A stretch of 64,000 nt of DNA. It comes from Opisthorchis felineus. Lineage: Eukaryota > Platyhelminthes > Trematoda > Opisthorchiida > Opisthorchiidae. Where the stretch lies: positions 1 through 64,000 of the forward strand of contig SJOL01004086.1 in the NCBI GenBank assembly GCA_004794785.1. The letters run 5' to 3'. Positions 45,894-58,691 of this stretch are shown here, piece by piece (positions within the stretch are counted from its first letter, which is position 1; the number at the start of each line of letters is the position of its first letter). Below the pieces are notes generated by a model. The model did not search any database and had not been told where the DNA came from. It saw only the letters and a program-made list of their open reading frames with translations. The position numbers and the translations under genes are program-made.

Positions 45894-46640
45894 TCACAGA
45901 TACACGAACTGATACACAGAATTGAGTCCTTCGGCCAAGTTTCCCGTGTGGGGTTTGTCCTTGTCGTTCAGCGGCTCCTGTTCATCTGAAATGCGCAAGC
46001 AGAAAAAGGGTGTTGCACCGCTCTTTAACTTCTCAGCTCGAGGCAGTAAGTTTGCCATCTCGAGGTTTCCCATGAAAGGCGTCTGGACGTGCTCTGAACT
46101 GGGTAATAAACGCAGCGTGAACAACTGTCCGGAGAAGTTTATCGGAACTACAACCAAACACCGAAATGTGAAAATCTTTAGCCCGATAAAATTTTGCCAT
46201 TTGAACTTGAAAATCAACCGATCATGTACCCGCGGTATATTAATTGTTATAACGGTGAAAACGTCGTCGGCCAAGCCTTGTCCAAACAGCGCATAAGCAA
46301 GTATCAGGCCCCCCCGGAGGTGACGACACTCTGAGAGAATAAAGTCAAGCACCGCAAGACGCGTATCTTAGTCCACCGATCTAAGTCCGCAAACAATTTT
46401 CGCAGCGGGTCGTTGGATACGCTCAATGTGGGTTACGTCTTTCTTGCGTGCTGACTGCAAAATTCGGTTGTCACATTCAAGAAGCGGTCTCACGTGAGCC
46501 CTACGGAATTTCTGCAAGTCAACGTGAGCAATACGGCAGAAAGTCTGCTGAATCATGTGCCGAATGGCAAATACCTTTTTATTGCTCGGTGATAAGGATA
46601 TGTTTCAAGAGAGCCAGGTACCTTAATCTATTTTGGCGTC
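45894..46640 (-). mobile_element. LINE reverse-transcriptase C-terminal fragment (Jockey/CR1-like), broken
   Basis: Minus strand. From 46600 the frame reads SLSPSNKKVFAIRHMIQQTF, then VRPLLECDNRILQSARKKDV, THIERIQRPAAKIVCGLRSV, one TAA stop at 46368-46370, and [29 protein letters not shown] in the same frame. This is the conserved tail of non-LTR polymerases: VRPLLEY, then Ile-Glu-x-Val-Gln-Arg, then a RRxRGDLI-like segment. Further decay is visible towards 45894. A frameshift and stops occur near 46610-46640, upstream of which similarity fades. No catalytic (F/Y)xDD core or endonuclease is present. The stop replaces what is usually Tyr. Confidence 0.85.
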
Positions 46641-49600
46641 CATCCTTGTGATTTCTTTCCGTCCATTCTCGCTATGAACGACCAAGGCGTTTGCTGAACA
46701 CGTGTGACATTCCAAGCATGTAAATGGGTGGAAGCCGCAGCTGTAGATACTTCGAAACACGTCTTTAACCTTCAATGCTCAGTTCGGGCGTAGGCCTTAA
46801 ACGTGAACACTCTCCAGCCTTGAAAACATACCACCATTGCTTGCGGGCTCGGTCTGTTTTACTTGATGTGTGGTATGCATCCTTGAGGAGAATGAATACC
46901 CAGAAACGTTTGAGCTGACCAAAGTGTCAAATTATTATCCCTTCCAGTTGCCCTCTTCTAGTCATCCAGAAGCTGTATCCACTGATTCTGCTGGAGTTGA
47001 GTCAGTTTGTGCTGCAATATAATGAGGCTTGACCGGCTCTGCCAGTTCAAGCGACGCTTTTTTCTGGGTGAAAAACCGAGCAAGAGATACCGTATAATTA
47101 TTTGCATAAGATAGTTTCTCGCATTCAAGCCGACTTTCCAATGTCCACGAATTCTCGTCAAATTGACGAAGGTAGTACTGCTCGTGTTGAGGACTGGTAT
47201 TCATGTTACGAAAGCGTCCCATGTAGTAGCGCAATAATTGACGAGGTTACAATAACAAATGATAAAGAGCGTAGGTATCTAGCCATGCGATATTCTAGTC
47301 CATCGGCATTAGTGATAGTGAGTCCTTTTCACATATGCCCGTAGATTGCGTGCTGAAACGTTGTTTCCATTTAGAAATTGACCGAATCCAGTTATGAGTA
47401 GCCACAAGTTTTGTAAAGGAAAAAATATTCTCATGCCAGACATTTATCAAATAAATTCACCGGTCCAGCCAAAACGGACCGAGCAGAATTTTCAAGGAGT
47501 GTCGATTGGACGCGGTAGTATTTGTATTTTATGTGACCCGATTGTCCGGTTATTAAGTATCTAATATATGAAGAGGGATCACAAATAATCTCACGAGATT
47601 AGACTCTCTGTTGAACTAAACACGCAAAATTCATATATATGGATGTCAGCTTTACGCAAGTCTTCTTCAACTGGTTGGTTAACGGTGGCCAGGAGAGCTA
47701 TTGGACGACTAGGTTGATTGGAAAGACAAAGATAGCTCGTGCGCCCGATGGAATCCTGGACAATTGTATAGGTCATGCTTAATGATTATGACGGAATGCC
47801 AGTCCCAAGGCTTTCCAAGTTTGCCAGCTGACCTTGGTTGATTATTTCATTATTGATCAGCATTTTAGCAACTGAATATTTTCTGCCTGATGATTTCCGG
47901 AAAATTTCACTTTTCAGCTAGTGACGTTTGCATAAGATCCATGAAAATATTAGATTCAATAAAATATTATGAAATATATAATGAACGAAATTAAACCACA
48001 CGGCAATCGCCTTCTGTTGGGAAGCACACCGTCAGAATACATCTTGTGATCTTGTACGCATTTCCATTTTATACCACAGAGTTTATCGGTGTGCAGTACA
48101 CATGTGTGTCCCTAGATGCACGTGGTGAATAGTGGTGAGCTATGTTTGTACCATGGACACAGCAGCTTGAAATGAATTAGCCATTCGTTAAGCAGGGTTT
48201 GGTCAGCAGCCAGCTCAACAGGCGGTTCACTTCAAACGGCCAGCCCTGTGTATCCCGTGGCTATCCAGTGCTAGAAAGTACAGGTTGAATATGGATGTTA
48301 GAATGTTTCAGTCAATTAAATGATGTTCCTCCATTGTCTCTTAATGCAATATATATATATATATATATATACTGTGTAAGACATAACTGGTAGACATAAC
48401 GTTTAACGCAATAGTCCGCAAACGGCACTTGCACACGTCACATCATGTGAAGCATGCAAGTCCGCTCGCTTTAAATTATCAGACCCTCACGGACTGGACT
48501 TGAATGTAATACCAGCACTCACTATACGTACCCTACAACACTGATGTTTTACCTTAATCTTTCGTCCAGATCATACTCTTCCTCTCACTGCGCCGGTGAT
48601 GCTTACATAGGAATGTTCCGTGCTAGCAGTTATCAAGTTCGCTTGTCGTGTGACACTTCAGGCCGTTAAAGTTGGAATCGTGTCGTGTGGATACATTAGG
48701 TGCCATTGCCGGCAACTCAAACCACAATAATCAAACAAATGTGTCGGTTTTGCGGGAAACATTTCAAATACAGTTTACATATAATAAATTTCGCTCTTTC
48801 ACGCAGGTTTGCATTGTGTTTTGGTTACATAGTGGGCCAGTACAAGGCGGATTACTCACAAGTAATCAACAATATTTTACACCGCCACCTCAGTTAAGCA
48901 TCACCACATTTTACTGCTGAGTTGGTGTCAGCAAATTTGACGATGATGACCAGCATCAGAAATGTGGTAAGCGGTAACACGCAAAAGAGTCTTTTCAAGC
49001 GGGCATTCAGAATGGAATTAATCCCATTGCCGGCGGACTGCATTTTACCCATCCATGTTTCTAATGGTCACTTCATTGTCTCTATTTGTTTTTCAAGGAT
49101 GTCATCAAGTCAAATAGCCTCATGCCCCATGTAAATCAAGTTGCTATCTGCCGACAGATGTCAAAGTGCGCGCCATTGTGAATTACAGTTTTTTTGTTTA
49201 GTTTCAGAAACGGCGGCGTAAGGAACTTAGGATATGAAGACACCTTTGCATACCATCCAGAGACAGTCTAGACGCCCCCTCCAAATGGTAAACACGCCTT
49301 GTATGTTTATATGTTTGTACCCCCGCATTCAGCTGCTGCCACCCCCGACCCAACGTGTTCTGCTTCTCGGAGAATAGACAGTGCTCTTTTGTGGATGGCT
49401 GTCAACAGCTATCACCTTACCGAAAATGCATCTAAAATATCCCACCAGCTGCCTCTATCTCAAGCGTGCTATTTCTTGCGTAACCAAAAAGCAAGCTATA
49501 ATAAAAGAAAACACATTCCCACTGCTGAATTGGATAGTCCAGTGCGTGTTTCGTTTTAATCGCGATATTCGACGCAAAACTGGAGGTCCTTTCTGAAGTT

Positions 49601-51180
49601 CTTGAGACCTTTACAAAATCAATAATGTATATTCTTCCCTGAACGAGTACCTAGTGCTATCCACCGCGGGTCCAGCTCTATGATGCAGCAATCAAGACCG
49701 CTGTCTATAGTGCACAGGAGCATGACAGAAAGCAGCCTGAGCTAGGCTAGTTACATTTGCTCTACCTAACCGGCAATATTTAAATATATGCATTTATGCA
49801 GTGATCTGAGGGCGCCCCTCAGTCAGCGCACTGCGTCCAGCAACTTGTGGTTCACACTGTGTGTACGTGTTTATTTCACGGTTTCTGAGTTTAATTATAA
49901 TAGCAGTGCCTGTTTGATTCTCAGTAACGAACGTACATTGTGCATATACGTCATCCTAAATTTCGACACCGGTTTCCGTTGTCCAGCCATTCGGAGATAC
50001 GACAGATCACTTCATAAATCTATTTGGAAATGATGAGGGTTTGTGAACAATATCAAATTATTGCGCAGAAAACACTGACGGTTATCACTTATTCTGCCAC
50101 ATTGTTCTGTATGCGGTATGAAGTAAAACAAGGGGGCGTCCTTCAAGTGAAAAACAGCTAAGCTGCCAAACCGAATGCATCTGAAAAACACATAAATATC
50201 ACTGCGGATTATCCGTGTTGACAACGCTTAGTTCAGTGGGACACTTCGGCAACATATAAACTCTACGGATGATTACCCGGATGTAGAGATAAATAGATGC
50301 ATGCAAACCAGCATGCGCTTTGAAGTTCACTTCATCGTTTTGTCTCAATTACATCGCGGTTCATTCACCCGGAGCGGAACGAAGGACTAAATGTGAGTGA
50401 AAATTACTATCGGTTGTGTTCACCACATATCATCCAGTTGAATTGTGTTCAATTTTCTTCCACTAGCATCTCTTCTCTTTCTGCATATACCATAGTGGTT
50501 TTGCAAAAATCCCGAAAGATTGCTTTTGTTGCCAGACCTCTGAATCGCCCTTGGTATTGAGAAAGCTGTGACACGAATTTCACTAATCTCCGTGTACCTA
50601 TGAAGGCGTTCTTCCGACCTCTGTTCCATCACTCTTGTTTGCGGAATTTTGCAAAACACATGAACAACTGTGAGCATGAACCTTCTTGGTGGGAAATTTA
50701 TATGTGAGAACAAATGCCTGAATAGAAAACCTAGCCAGCGACGGAAATTATTGCAATTTAGTTTTTTTTATTTTCCTAGTGCGACCTTCCCTTATTGATC
50801 AGACGGGTCGATTCGATACATAGCGTCAAGGGTTTTTTGCGTTGCTGCAGCGGACTGTGCGTATAGTTTTATGTTGAGCACTGAGTTTCGCCCCATTGGC
50901 ATTTAGTGTATATATCAGCGCGTCTAAATAACGTCTGTGCACGTCTGAAATATCTAGTCGTGCATGCAAGTTTTCAGCATTTGAGCAGAGGATTGTATGG
51001 TGAAGCTCAGGAATGAGGAAGTTGTACATGAAGTGTCGAAATCGAAAAACAGCGTTTTGGAATGGGATGCTGTAATCCGACGTTTCCGTTTCCATTTCCA
51101 ACCTTTCCCAATCAATTGGGTAGGAGTCAGATGTGGCGTCATTTCCGTCCGCTATAATACCTACTGGTTGGTGTGTTGCT
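46641..51180. other. unassigned sequence with an AT microsatellite
   Basis: No gene recognised in 4.5 kb. A 90-codon minus-strand frame at 46962-47234 has an exon-like composition but no family match. An AT dinucleotide run lies at 48349-48371. Confidence 0.4.
48349..48371. repeat. AT dinucleotide microsatellite
   Basis: An uninterrupted run of about eleven AT units. Confidence 0.95.
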
Positions 51181-51189
51181 GCGATAAGT

Positions 51190-51401
51190 GGGCTGTCATA
51201 GGTGACCAGCGCGTGATGGTGTGTTAGCTCCGTGCGAGTATGTGTGATTCTGTGTGCACACTAAATAAAGTGTGCTTCCGTTTGTTCTGCTTTTTGCGAT
51301 GCGCCCGTGTCGAGTTTCGTGTTTGATATCTGGTTAATACGCCCAATGCGGTGTGCGGTTGGGCTAAACCAGATAGGCGGGATATTGGCGCCGTCAACAC
51401 G
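51190..51401 (+). mobile_element. possible LTR end with polyadenylation hairpin and primer-binding site
   Basis: A perfect 7-bp stem GCACACT / AGTGTGC at 51256-51275 has AAATAA in its loop, so AATAAA spans loop and stem. About 110 bases on, TGGCGCCGTCAACACG at 51386-51401 starts with the TGGCGCC typical of primer-binding sites next to retroelement LTRs (complementary to a tRNA 3' end). R-U5-PBS order would explain both. I cannot define a TG...CA boundary or find a second LTR, and no gag follows clearly, so this is tentative. Confidence 0.3.
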
Positions 51402-54400
51402 TTTGATGCATTTCAGGTGTGTTTATCTCTAGTGCCTCGCGGCACGTCCGTTCTGCGTCATTTGCTGTTTCGACCCAAGTGTGTGGAGTGCAATGGTTGA
51501 GTCACTGTTCTTGAAAGAAGGTGCTCTTGTCGTTATTGCCCCGTGATTTGCATACGAATTTTCCCGTCTGTATAGGCTGTTACTTTGGTCAGACATTCTG
51601 CACAGAGAATTTTGTGGACGTCATTTGTGCGAAGGTTCGAATCAATAGGGAATTCGACCCCTACGAGGTGCCGCTTTTAAGCGCTTTCGATTAGTAAATT
51701 GCCTTGATATAATAACCCCTAAGTTTCTTTCTATGGGGCATTACTACGGTAGAGGTTAGAGCTCACTCCATTTGTTGTGCAGCGTACAACAATTATTTGA
51801 ATGTCATTCAGCAAAAAGAAAGTGCATTTGGGACCGTGAACTCTGGTCAGATGGAACCAGGCTATGTGCCGTATTTCAGGTCAATTTATGCTGCTATGGT
51901 AGCGTTTGAACCAACCGCAGCTCATACAATTTGTTTCGAAATGTTAGCTGAGCCCAATGTATCACATAGTGTGAATAATGACGGGCGAATTGGCAGCTAT
52001 TCTGAGAGGGAGTCAACATGAATTCGTCGTACGACTCCACGTGATTATGTAATTCATCAAATGCGAGGCACACATATGTAGCTACAAACAATTTGTGATA
52101 GAATGTGCGCGAAGATCGCATCAAACCGTCAATAGTCGCTAGCCAGTAGCAGACAAGCATAAGGAATCAGCATGCCGAAGTATGTCGAGCTAAACACAGG
52201 CGAGTTGGAATCTAGAGAAGAAGAGCTTCTATACGTCAGTTATCTAGGTAAGATCGGGATCTCAGTACATGCTGAGCAAATTGCTCAGTTAGTCAAAATA
52301 AAATAGTTGTCAGTCCAAACCCTATTTGAATCAGCGCAATTCGGACAAGCATCAGGTATATCTGTCGAGCCGGGGTTTGTTGTTTGAGCATAAATAAAGC
52401 CCAAGGATATTCCCCAAGAATAACAATTACGGAATAGGTTTGATGTAACTCAGAAGCAAACCTTCCTCGAAGAAACTAAATTGAGGACAACCAGAATAAC
52501 TTGTAATCTGAGGAATCAGATTCCTAATCCCTTTACCGCGGATAATCTGAATTATGATGAATGCGAGCCATTGATCGATTCCAAAATTCTGGAGGACGAA
52601 GCATGTCAGTCTTGTAGTTTGTAAACAAAGCATAGCAGCTTACTTTATTTACATTTGTAATATAGTTTTGAATGCATGTCTTTGCTTCGTTAATTCGATA
52701 TTTTCCAATCGGTAAATAATGGGCAACAATAATGATACCCTTTGAGCCTCAATGAGTTTCATGGGTTGCACCGAACATCTCAACGCACAAAATTGCAAAA
52801 CGACCAGAAATCGTGGCCTGGCTATAACCGCAATTTTTGTGTTATACTGTTGGGCGGTTTATTGCCCACAATCGCAAACGGTATGACTCCTTAACTGATT
52901 TGGCATGCTTGTTATATACATGTGAAGCTCAGATGTCCGATGAGTCTGTACATTTGTAAAAGAGGGTCGGAAATGTAAGTGATATTTTGGTGTCAGGCCG
53001 CCTGATTGTGCTTTGATGCTGTAACTTATTCCCGCATATAACGCCCCGCCATATCACTCGAGGGCTCTAGATAGAAATATTTCTAAGACACCGAGGCATT
53101 TATAAGTTACGCCTTATGTCAGAGATGTATTCGGTTAGGTGAGTCATTGACCAAACGGAATTTGACTGACATTTCTAGAGCCAACGCACTTCAAAAAGTT
53201 GGTGCACATACCTCTCCGGGATTTGTTTGCGCTCCCTTGTTGTCAGCGTTTTCAATGACGTACATGATACAAAATGATTTTGCGTGGCCTGTGTAGTATA
53301 CACTTAAATATTTTTATTTCACTGAGAAACACGGGTGTGAAAAATGAGGCGTATACACGGATAGTGGATATTTTTGTGGAAACGTCTGATTGCAGTAGCG
53401 GGTAACTGTGTGATGTTCACAAGTTAATGTAAGGATGCAACTGAGACGTTAGCAACAACAACAAGTAGGCAGTCAGTTGCGCACATGTTAACTTCCCGGA
53501 AGATTGCTCTCCGCAAAAGCGTTACTACCGTGGAGCTTTTTACGTTAATGTATGCTTTACTAGTGACCGGCTTTGAGTGCCTTCTGAAAACACATTGGTG
53601 CCGTTATTAGGGTGAACGAACAGGCGATTCAAATTAAACATCTTCATGGCGCTAAATCGTGTGAGACAGTTTATGGGCGTTGGTGTTGTTCGGCTGCGAT
53701 TCGAAGTATGGAATTCGGATTGTTTCCAAGACACATGTGTCTGATTTTTAAAAGCAGTTTGAACATTAGAACACTTGTTACCAGGTTTGGTCTTCCCCAA
53801 TAGCTTGGCATATTTGAAGCACTATTTTCTGAGTTTTGTGGAAGAGTATGTTTTACAAGGTAACAAATTTCATGCCATTCACACTTGAAAAAGGTTTTGC
53901 CTGTCAGTACGCTTTAGCACCAAACTGAGAATACTCGAATTATCCCGCTAGACTCGTCCATATCACTCCACGGGAAGTTATTGCCTACAAATGAGATAAC
54001 GTTTGGGTAAACACAGCAATAATTCAGGAAACGACCGTTATGTGCGATCATTCGTGAAACCGAAGGCACTAAGTCGCTGGAAATTGTTTTACTGAGGTAC
54101 CGTAATGTATTATGACAGATACGTCCAAGGGTAATATTTTCACCGCCAAATGTTCCTTATGACTAACATCTGAACGGAGTATGTCTTTCAAATAACGAAC
54201 ATTCAATGATACATGGTATGTTAAAGGGATCATCATATGCCCTCGGTTACAGTCGCACCAAATGGAGAACACCGCGTACCGACGGGGGTTGGTGAAGTCA
54301 GTAACGAACCAGATAGGTTTTTCCGAATCGGCACTGCTGGTGATGATAATCTACTGAACTGAAGTTCTTTCGCGCAACGTTGGAATGATTTCCTGCTGTT

Positions 54401-57400
54401 CACCGCATTTGGTATTTGTATTATTTATGGGGTTTGAGGCCCATGAAAACAGTGCGTAATATGTGCAAAACTCCGATCAATTTTGTCGCACATTCAGCTA
54501 ATCACATGAATGTTGTGTTGGTCTTTAGGGCGTGTAACACACTGTGTACTTCTTGCCTAACTGACATTACTCCAAACTAAGCTCTGATGGAACTGTCGGC
54601 ACACATCTTGTGCGTTTGCCCTACGTTGGCCACAATAAATTGCATTTTAAAAAACTGAAAACGTTTTCCGTGCAACTAATATCCTATCGTACTTGCGTGT
54701 ACATTTATGCCCGCGGAGTGAATCACCGTAGTATAATTGTTTTTTTCCGATATAACGTAATGCTATTTGAAGTATACTACCGCAAACCATGTTGCAAATT
54801 TTACCTGGACAGTTGTTTAGCGAAAGCTTAAGCCGATGAATATTTTAAGTTTACGCTTTATTGTGGAAACCGAAAAGTTACCTTAGCCCAACACTTGCCA
54901 GAATTTTAGCCAATTTTTTACCCGTAGCATATGCAACGGAATGGATTTTTATTCTGAGCCTTTCAGTGAAGTAGTCCATCTGTAGTTGTTTTATTGAAAC
55001 GTATCAAGGACACCCAGACATTCAAGAGATGTTAGTTTACTCACCATTGTCAGCAGTTACCCAGTTGCAAATTGGGTGAAAAAAACTACGTTCGGATTGG
55101 CCATCACACAGTACCAGTTCGCGGACGTAAATCCACTTGGTGCCGAAAGATCAGAGGTGTTCATTCAACATCCATTCTCAGACGCAGTCACCTAAATTCA
55201 CCCTGTGCCATAAAGGAATTTGTATCAGCATCGGCGGGGGGGGGTACTTTGCACAATACACCGTGTTGCATTTTGGTGACCAGATATTTCTTCTGTTGTC
55301 CAACATTTCAAACCCAATCAAGAAGAATATGAGTTCATAGATACGCCCATGCTCATGGTTTTTGGAACGAATACATGTTCTCGAAATGATTCCATTTCTC
55401 TTCACCAGCGAGTCTGACTAACGGAATGCAAATTCGTCAGCACGATTTTGACTGTTAATTGTCGGTTACACATTTTCTAATTGTGTTAAAAAGCATGCCA
55501 CCCACAGTAGGTTTACATCTCACAATCCCTGAGCATGGCGCTATTATGCAATCGCAAGTTTTTATGTTTTCTTTGCCGAATATCCAGAAGGCTATATGCT
55601 GATGCTCCTTCAATAGAATATTTCGATCGATAATCAGGCTAGTATTTCAACGAATTGCTGCACCTTCAAAATCAGGTTAGAAAGTAGGAAACAACGGTTT
55701 TCTGCGAAAAAAATTGGGCGAAATTTTCAGAAGTAGATCCTTAATGGCGTACGCAAATACTTAATCGCAAGGGTAAATAGCGGAAGCAAATCTCGTTCAG
55801 GCCTCGTGAGTATAAGCGCGCATATCAAATTATACTCAGGTTGCATCCAAATATTTGTTGTCAATACGCGTTGTGTTAGTAAAAACTTGCACACGATCAT
55901 GTCATGCATCTCTGAAGAACACAAACAATCTTATTTCATTATGCAATAACCTGTCAAATTCTATATGATTTAAGAAAAGTCAAGTCTATTCAAGACCACT
56001 TCGCAAAATAAGATAGCTGTTGTATGACACGGATACAATTGCAAGCACATCGACCAAAATAGTCTGCAAAATTTACCTTGCCTTAATTTGGTAATGAATT
56101 TCAAAACGCGGCATTCATCAGCACTGACAGGTTAGTGAAACCAGAATAAATTGCAAAACGGTTTTTTTTCATAACGTATCATTCATATTGATTATGTCTG
56201 CATAGTACCCTTAATTCCTGTGATGCTTTTGTCAATTGAGGTATTTGTTGTCGTGTTTCCAACAGTCGGTATCTAAATATGCGCAACGTAAGTCCAAAAT
56301 AGTGGCTTCCCGGAAGGATAGGAATTCGCCAGTAGAGTAGATAACATAGGTGGAAAATAAAACCCCACCGAAAGCTTAAAAAGAGTGCCTTATCGGTGGA
56401 AGGAGGCAAATTTGATTACCACTCGTGTGGGTCCGGAAATAGATGTGGAAGTTTTTTGTAAGCTACCTATGGTAAATAATATTTTGGATGCACATGTGGT
56501 GACTAAAGAACGTAAGACCTCTTCCGGCTAATATTTCGCTCACGATTAGAGCAAAAGGCACCCGACTAGGTCTGTCACGTGGCCGGTGTATGCCTCGTTG
56601 AGTAACGAACGACTGCTTGTTGAGGACTCAGAGGAACATCAAATTATCAACCGAAGGTCGTTTAAGACTAGCCGTGTGCCCTACTCCAGGAAGCTCATTT
56701 CTATTGTAGATTGTTCTGCAGATATCTTTTGCAAATGTCACAAGCATCATGTAGACAGTGAGGCCAGGTGCAAATACGCCGCCATTCCAAAAGCCAGCTT
56801 ACCAATGACTAATTTCGGTGGACCTGTTTGGCAACAAAGCGCAGCTCAATAAAGCGCAGCATGAACAATATAAAAAACGTTTCAATGTAACCGTCAAAAT
56901 ATAATATGCTTGTGTGTGTGTTTGTTGCTCGTGGAAAAGCGTACGTCCTTAAAGCAGCTTTAATCAGAATTTCGGCATGCAATTTATCTAAATTCATCGG
57001 TATTACCTGCTTAAATTATATTCTAAATATGTAGATAATGTTTTGTCTCCCCTCATAATTGTGTTTGAATTTTTAAGTCTTGTGTGGGTTGCTATGCAGT
57101 TTGTACAATGAAAAAAGGTTGTATGTTTTTCACAAACTTCCCGTTGTTTATTGCCTCAGGGCTTTTCAACTCAAAGAATAAATTGTATGAGGCATAGTGC
57201 GATGAAACGGAGCACGTCTTTTCGAGTCAGTAAAATTATGTGCAGATATTCATTATGTATGTGTGAATTACAAGCAGTATATGGTGCACAATTCTGAATT
57301 TGCATGTTTGTGTATTGCAGTTTACCAGATGCAAGAGAGATTCAACTGAGATGCCCATCAACATACAGACTAATCCACATAACCTAGACACGCGTTTAGA

Positions 57401-58241
57401 AGGGTGGGATAATTTCGCTGCAAGGGGTTGTTTGTGAGTGTAAGGAATTTCATAAAAGATATAGCACTCATGAGAAAGGCGCCACAGCTCATTATAGGGT
57501 GTGGTAATATGATGGACTTGTTTACAGTAGTTTACCATTACACAAAACTGTAGCTAAAGTTGGGAAATTTGTCCAAAATCGGCGCTTTGGGGCCCAAATT
57601 AGGGAGAAAAATGCAGCGGAGTCACCCCAATTTTTACTGAGTCTACACGACCCCATAAATTTCGCCGTTTGGAGGTTGCTAACGACAACTGGAATTAATG
57701 GAACCCAAAGATCTTTATGTTTGCAACACTGTTCATTTGCAAATATCTTGTCATAATTCGCCCGGTCCACCAAATAATCTTATTCACTCAATGATGTTTG
57801 CGAGTTTTCAAAGGTTCAGGCAAACTGAAACTATTCGGTACAGGTAGTATGCTTTGTTGTTGAGTTACAAATAGGCCCTGTTTTCCTGTAGTGTAATGCC
57901 CGATATTCATGCTCACAAATTACACTCACCATGGAAGCGCCGCTTGTGACCGAATGGAGCGCGTTGGAAACTCCCTACTAAAATTTGTTCACGCAAAAAT
58001 TGCAGGTGATCCTCAATATGGATGACACAATATTTCCAAAAAGACTGTTTTCACTTACAAATTTGCCAAATTTTATAACACGACAAAGAATACTAATGAG
58101 TTTCCACTATAATTAATAAAAGAAAAAATTCCAATAACCCAACCGCGCAAGTCCTGAGAAAGTGGTGCTGGCTGAAGCAACCCAAGGTTTCTCTTGTATT
58201 CCTTTTAGATTGCATCTAATAATAGTGCAATGTAAGGCTGC
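51402..58241. other. unassigned sequence
   Basis: Almost 7 kb in which I see no supported gene or repeat family. Minor items are a G10 run near 55230 and a short GT run near 56920. Several 60-90 codon frames exist, and none matches a family convincingly. Confidence 0.45.
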
Positions 58242-58396
58242 TAGAGGCTGTGGTCATCAACGAATGCGCTGATGACGCGGGACATGGAGGGTGGAAGTTT
58301 ATCGAGCCACAGTTGGGTCATGATTTCCACCGCCAGCTTACGGCCGCAGAGGAGACTGCGCATGTGGCGAAGTAGCTGTGACGGCGACCTGTCACC
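58242..58396 (-). pseudogene. LTR retrotransposon gag fragment, cut by the assembly gap
   Basis: Minus strand, 51 codons from the gap edge: GDRSPSQLLRHMRSLL, then QLWLDKLPPSMSRVISAF and VDDHSL. This is the well-conserved capsid segment Gly-Asp-Arg-x-Pro-Ser-x-Leu-Leu, Leu-x-x-Leu-Pro, found in gag proteins of gypsy-like elements of invertebrates. It ends at a stop (58241) where the family normally continues. Its N-terminal part would lie in the run of N, but the sequence on the far side of the gap does not look like gag. Confidence 0.75.
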
Positions 58397-58691
58397 NNNN
58401 NNNNNNNNNNNNNNNNNNNNNNNNNNNNNNNNNNNNNNNNNNNNNNNNNNNNNNNNNNNNNNNNNNNNNNNNNNNNNNNNNNNNNNNNNNNNNNNNNNNN
58501 NNNNNNNNNNNNNNNNNNNNNNNNNNNNNNNNNNNNNNNNNNNNNNNNNNNNNNNNNNNNNNNNNNNNNNNNNNNNNNNNNNNNNNNNNNNNNNNNNNNN
58601 NNNNNNNNNNNNNNNNNNNNNNNNNNNNNNNNNNNNNNNNNNNNNNNNNNNNNNNNNNNNNNNNNNNNNNNNNNNNNNNNNNNNNNNNNNN
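58397..58691. other. assembly gap (295 N)
   Basis: Run of undetermined bases. Open frames crossing it are meaningless. Confidence 1.

Noticed and set aside
46962..47234. 90-codon minus-strand frame upstream of the LINE relic
   Set aside because: Position would suit an earlier part of the LINE polyprotein, but no endonuclease or polymerase motif is visible.
48700..48897. CRFCGKHF stretch resembling a C2H2 zinc finger
   Set aside because: The His pair is not at the required spacing and only one half-finger is visible.
51797..52021. Plus-strand frame with VNSGQ followed by a Pro and Ile, like an Asn-mutated aspartyl protease site
   Set aside because: No supporting second motif; a four-residue resemblance is easily chance, particularly after seeing the real cluster at 26-37 kb.
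52800..52830. CCAGAAATCGTGG shared with the 94-bp direct repeats
   Set aside because: Only 13 bases match with no flanking similarity. Matches this short are expected by chance in a 64 kb window.
56586..56852. Plus-strand frame with IVDCSA and later SLP and GG
   Set aside because: Spacing between the supposed active site and the later Cys/Pro is too short for an A1 protease, and no splice context.
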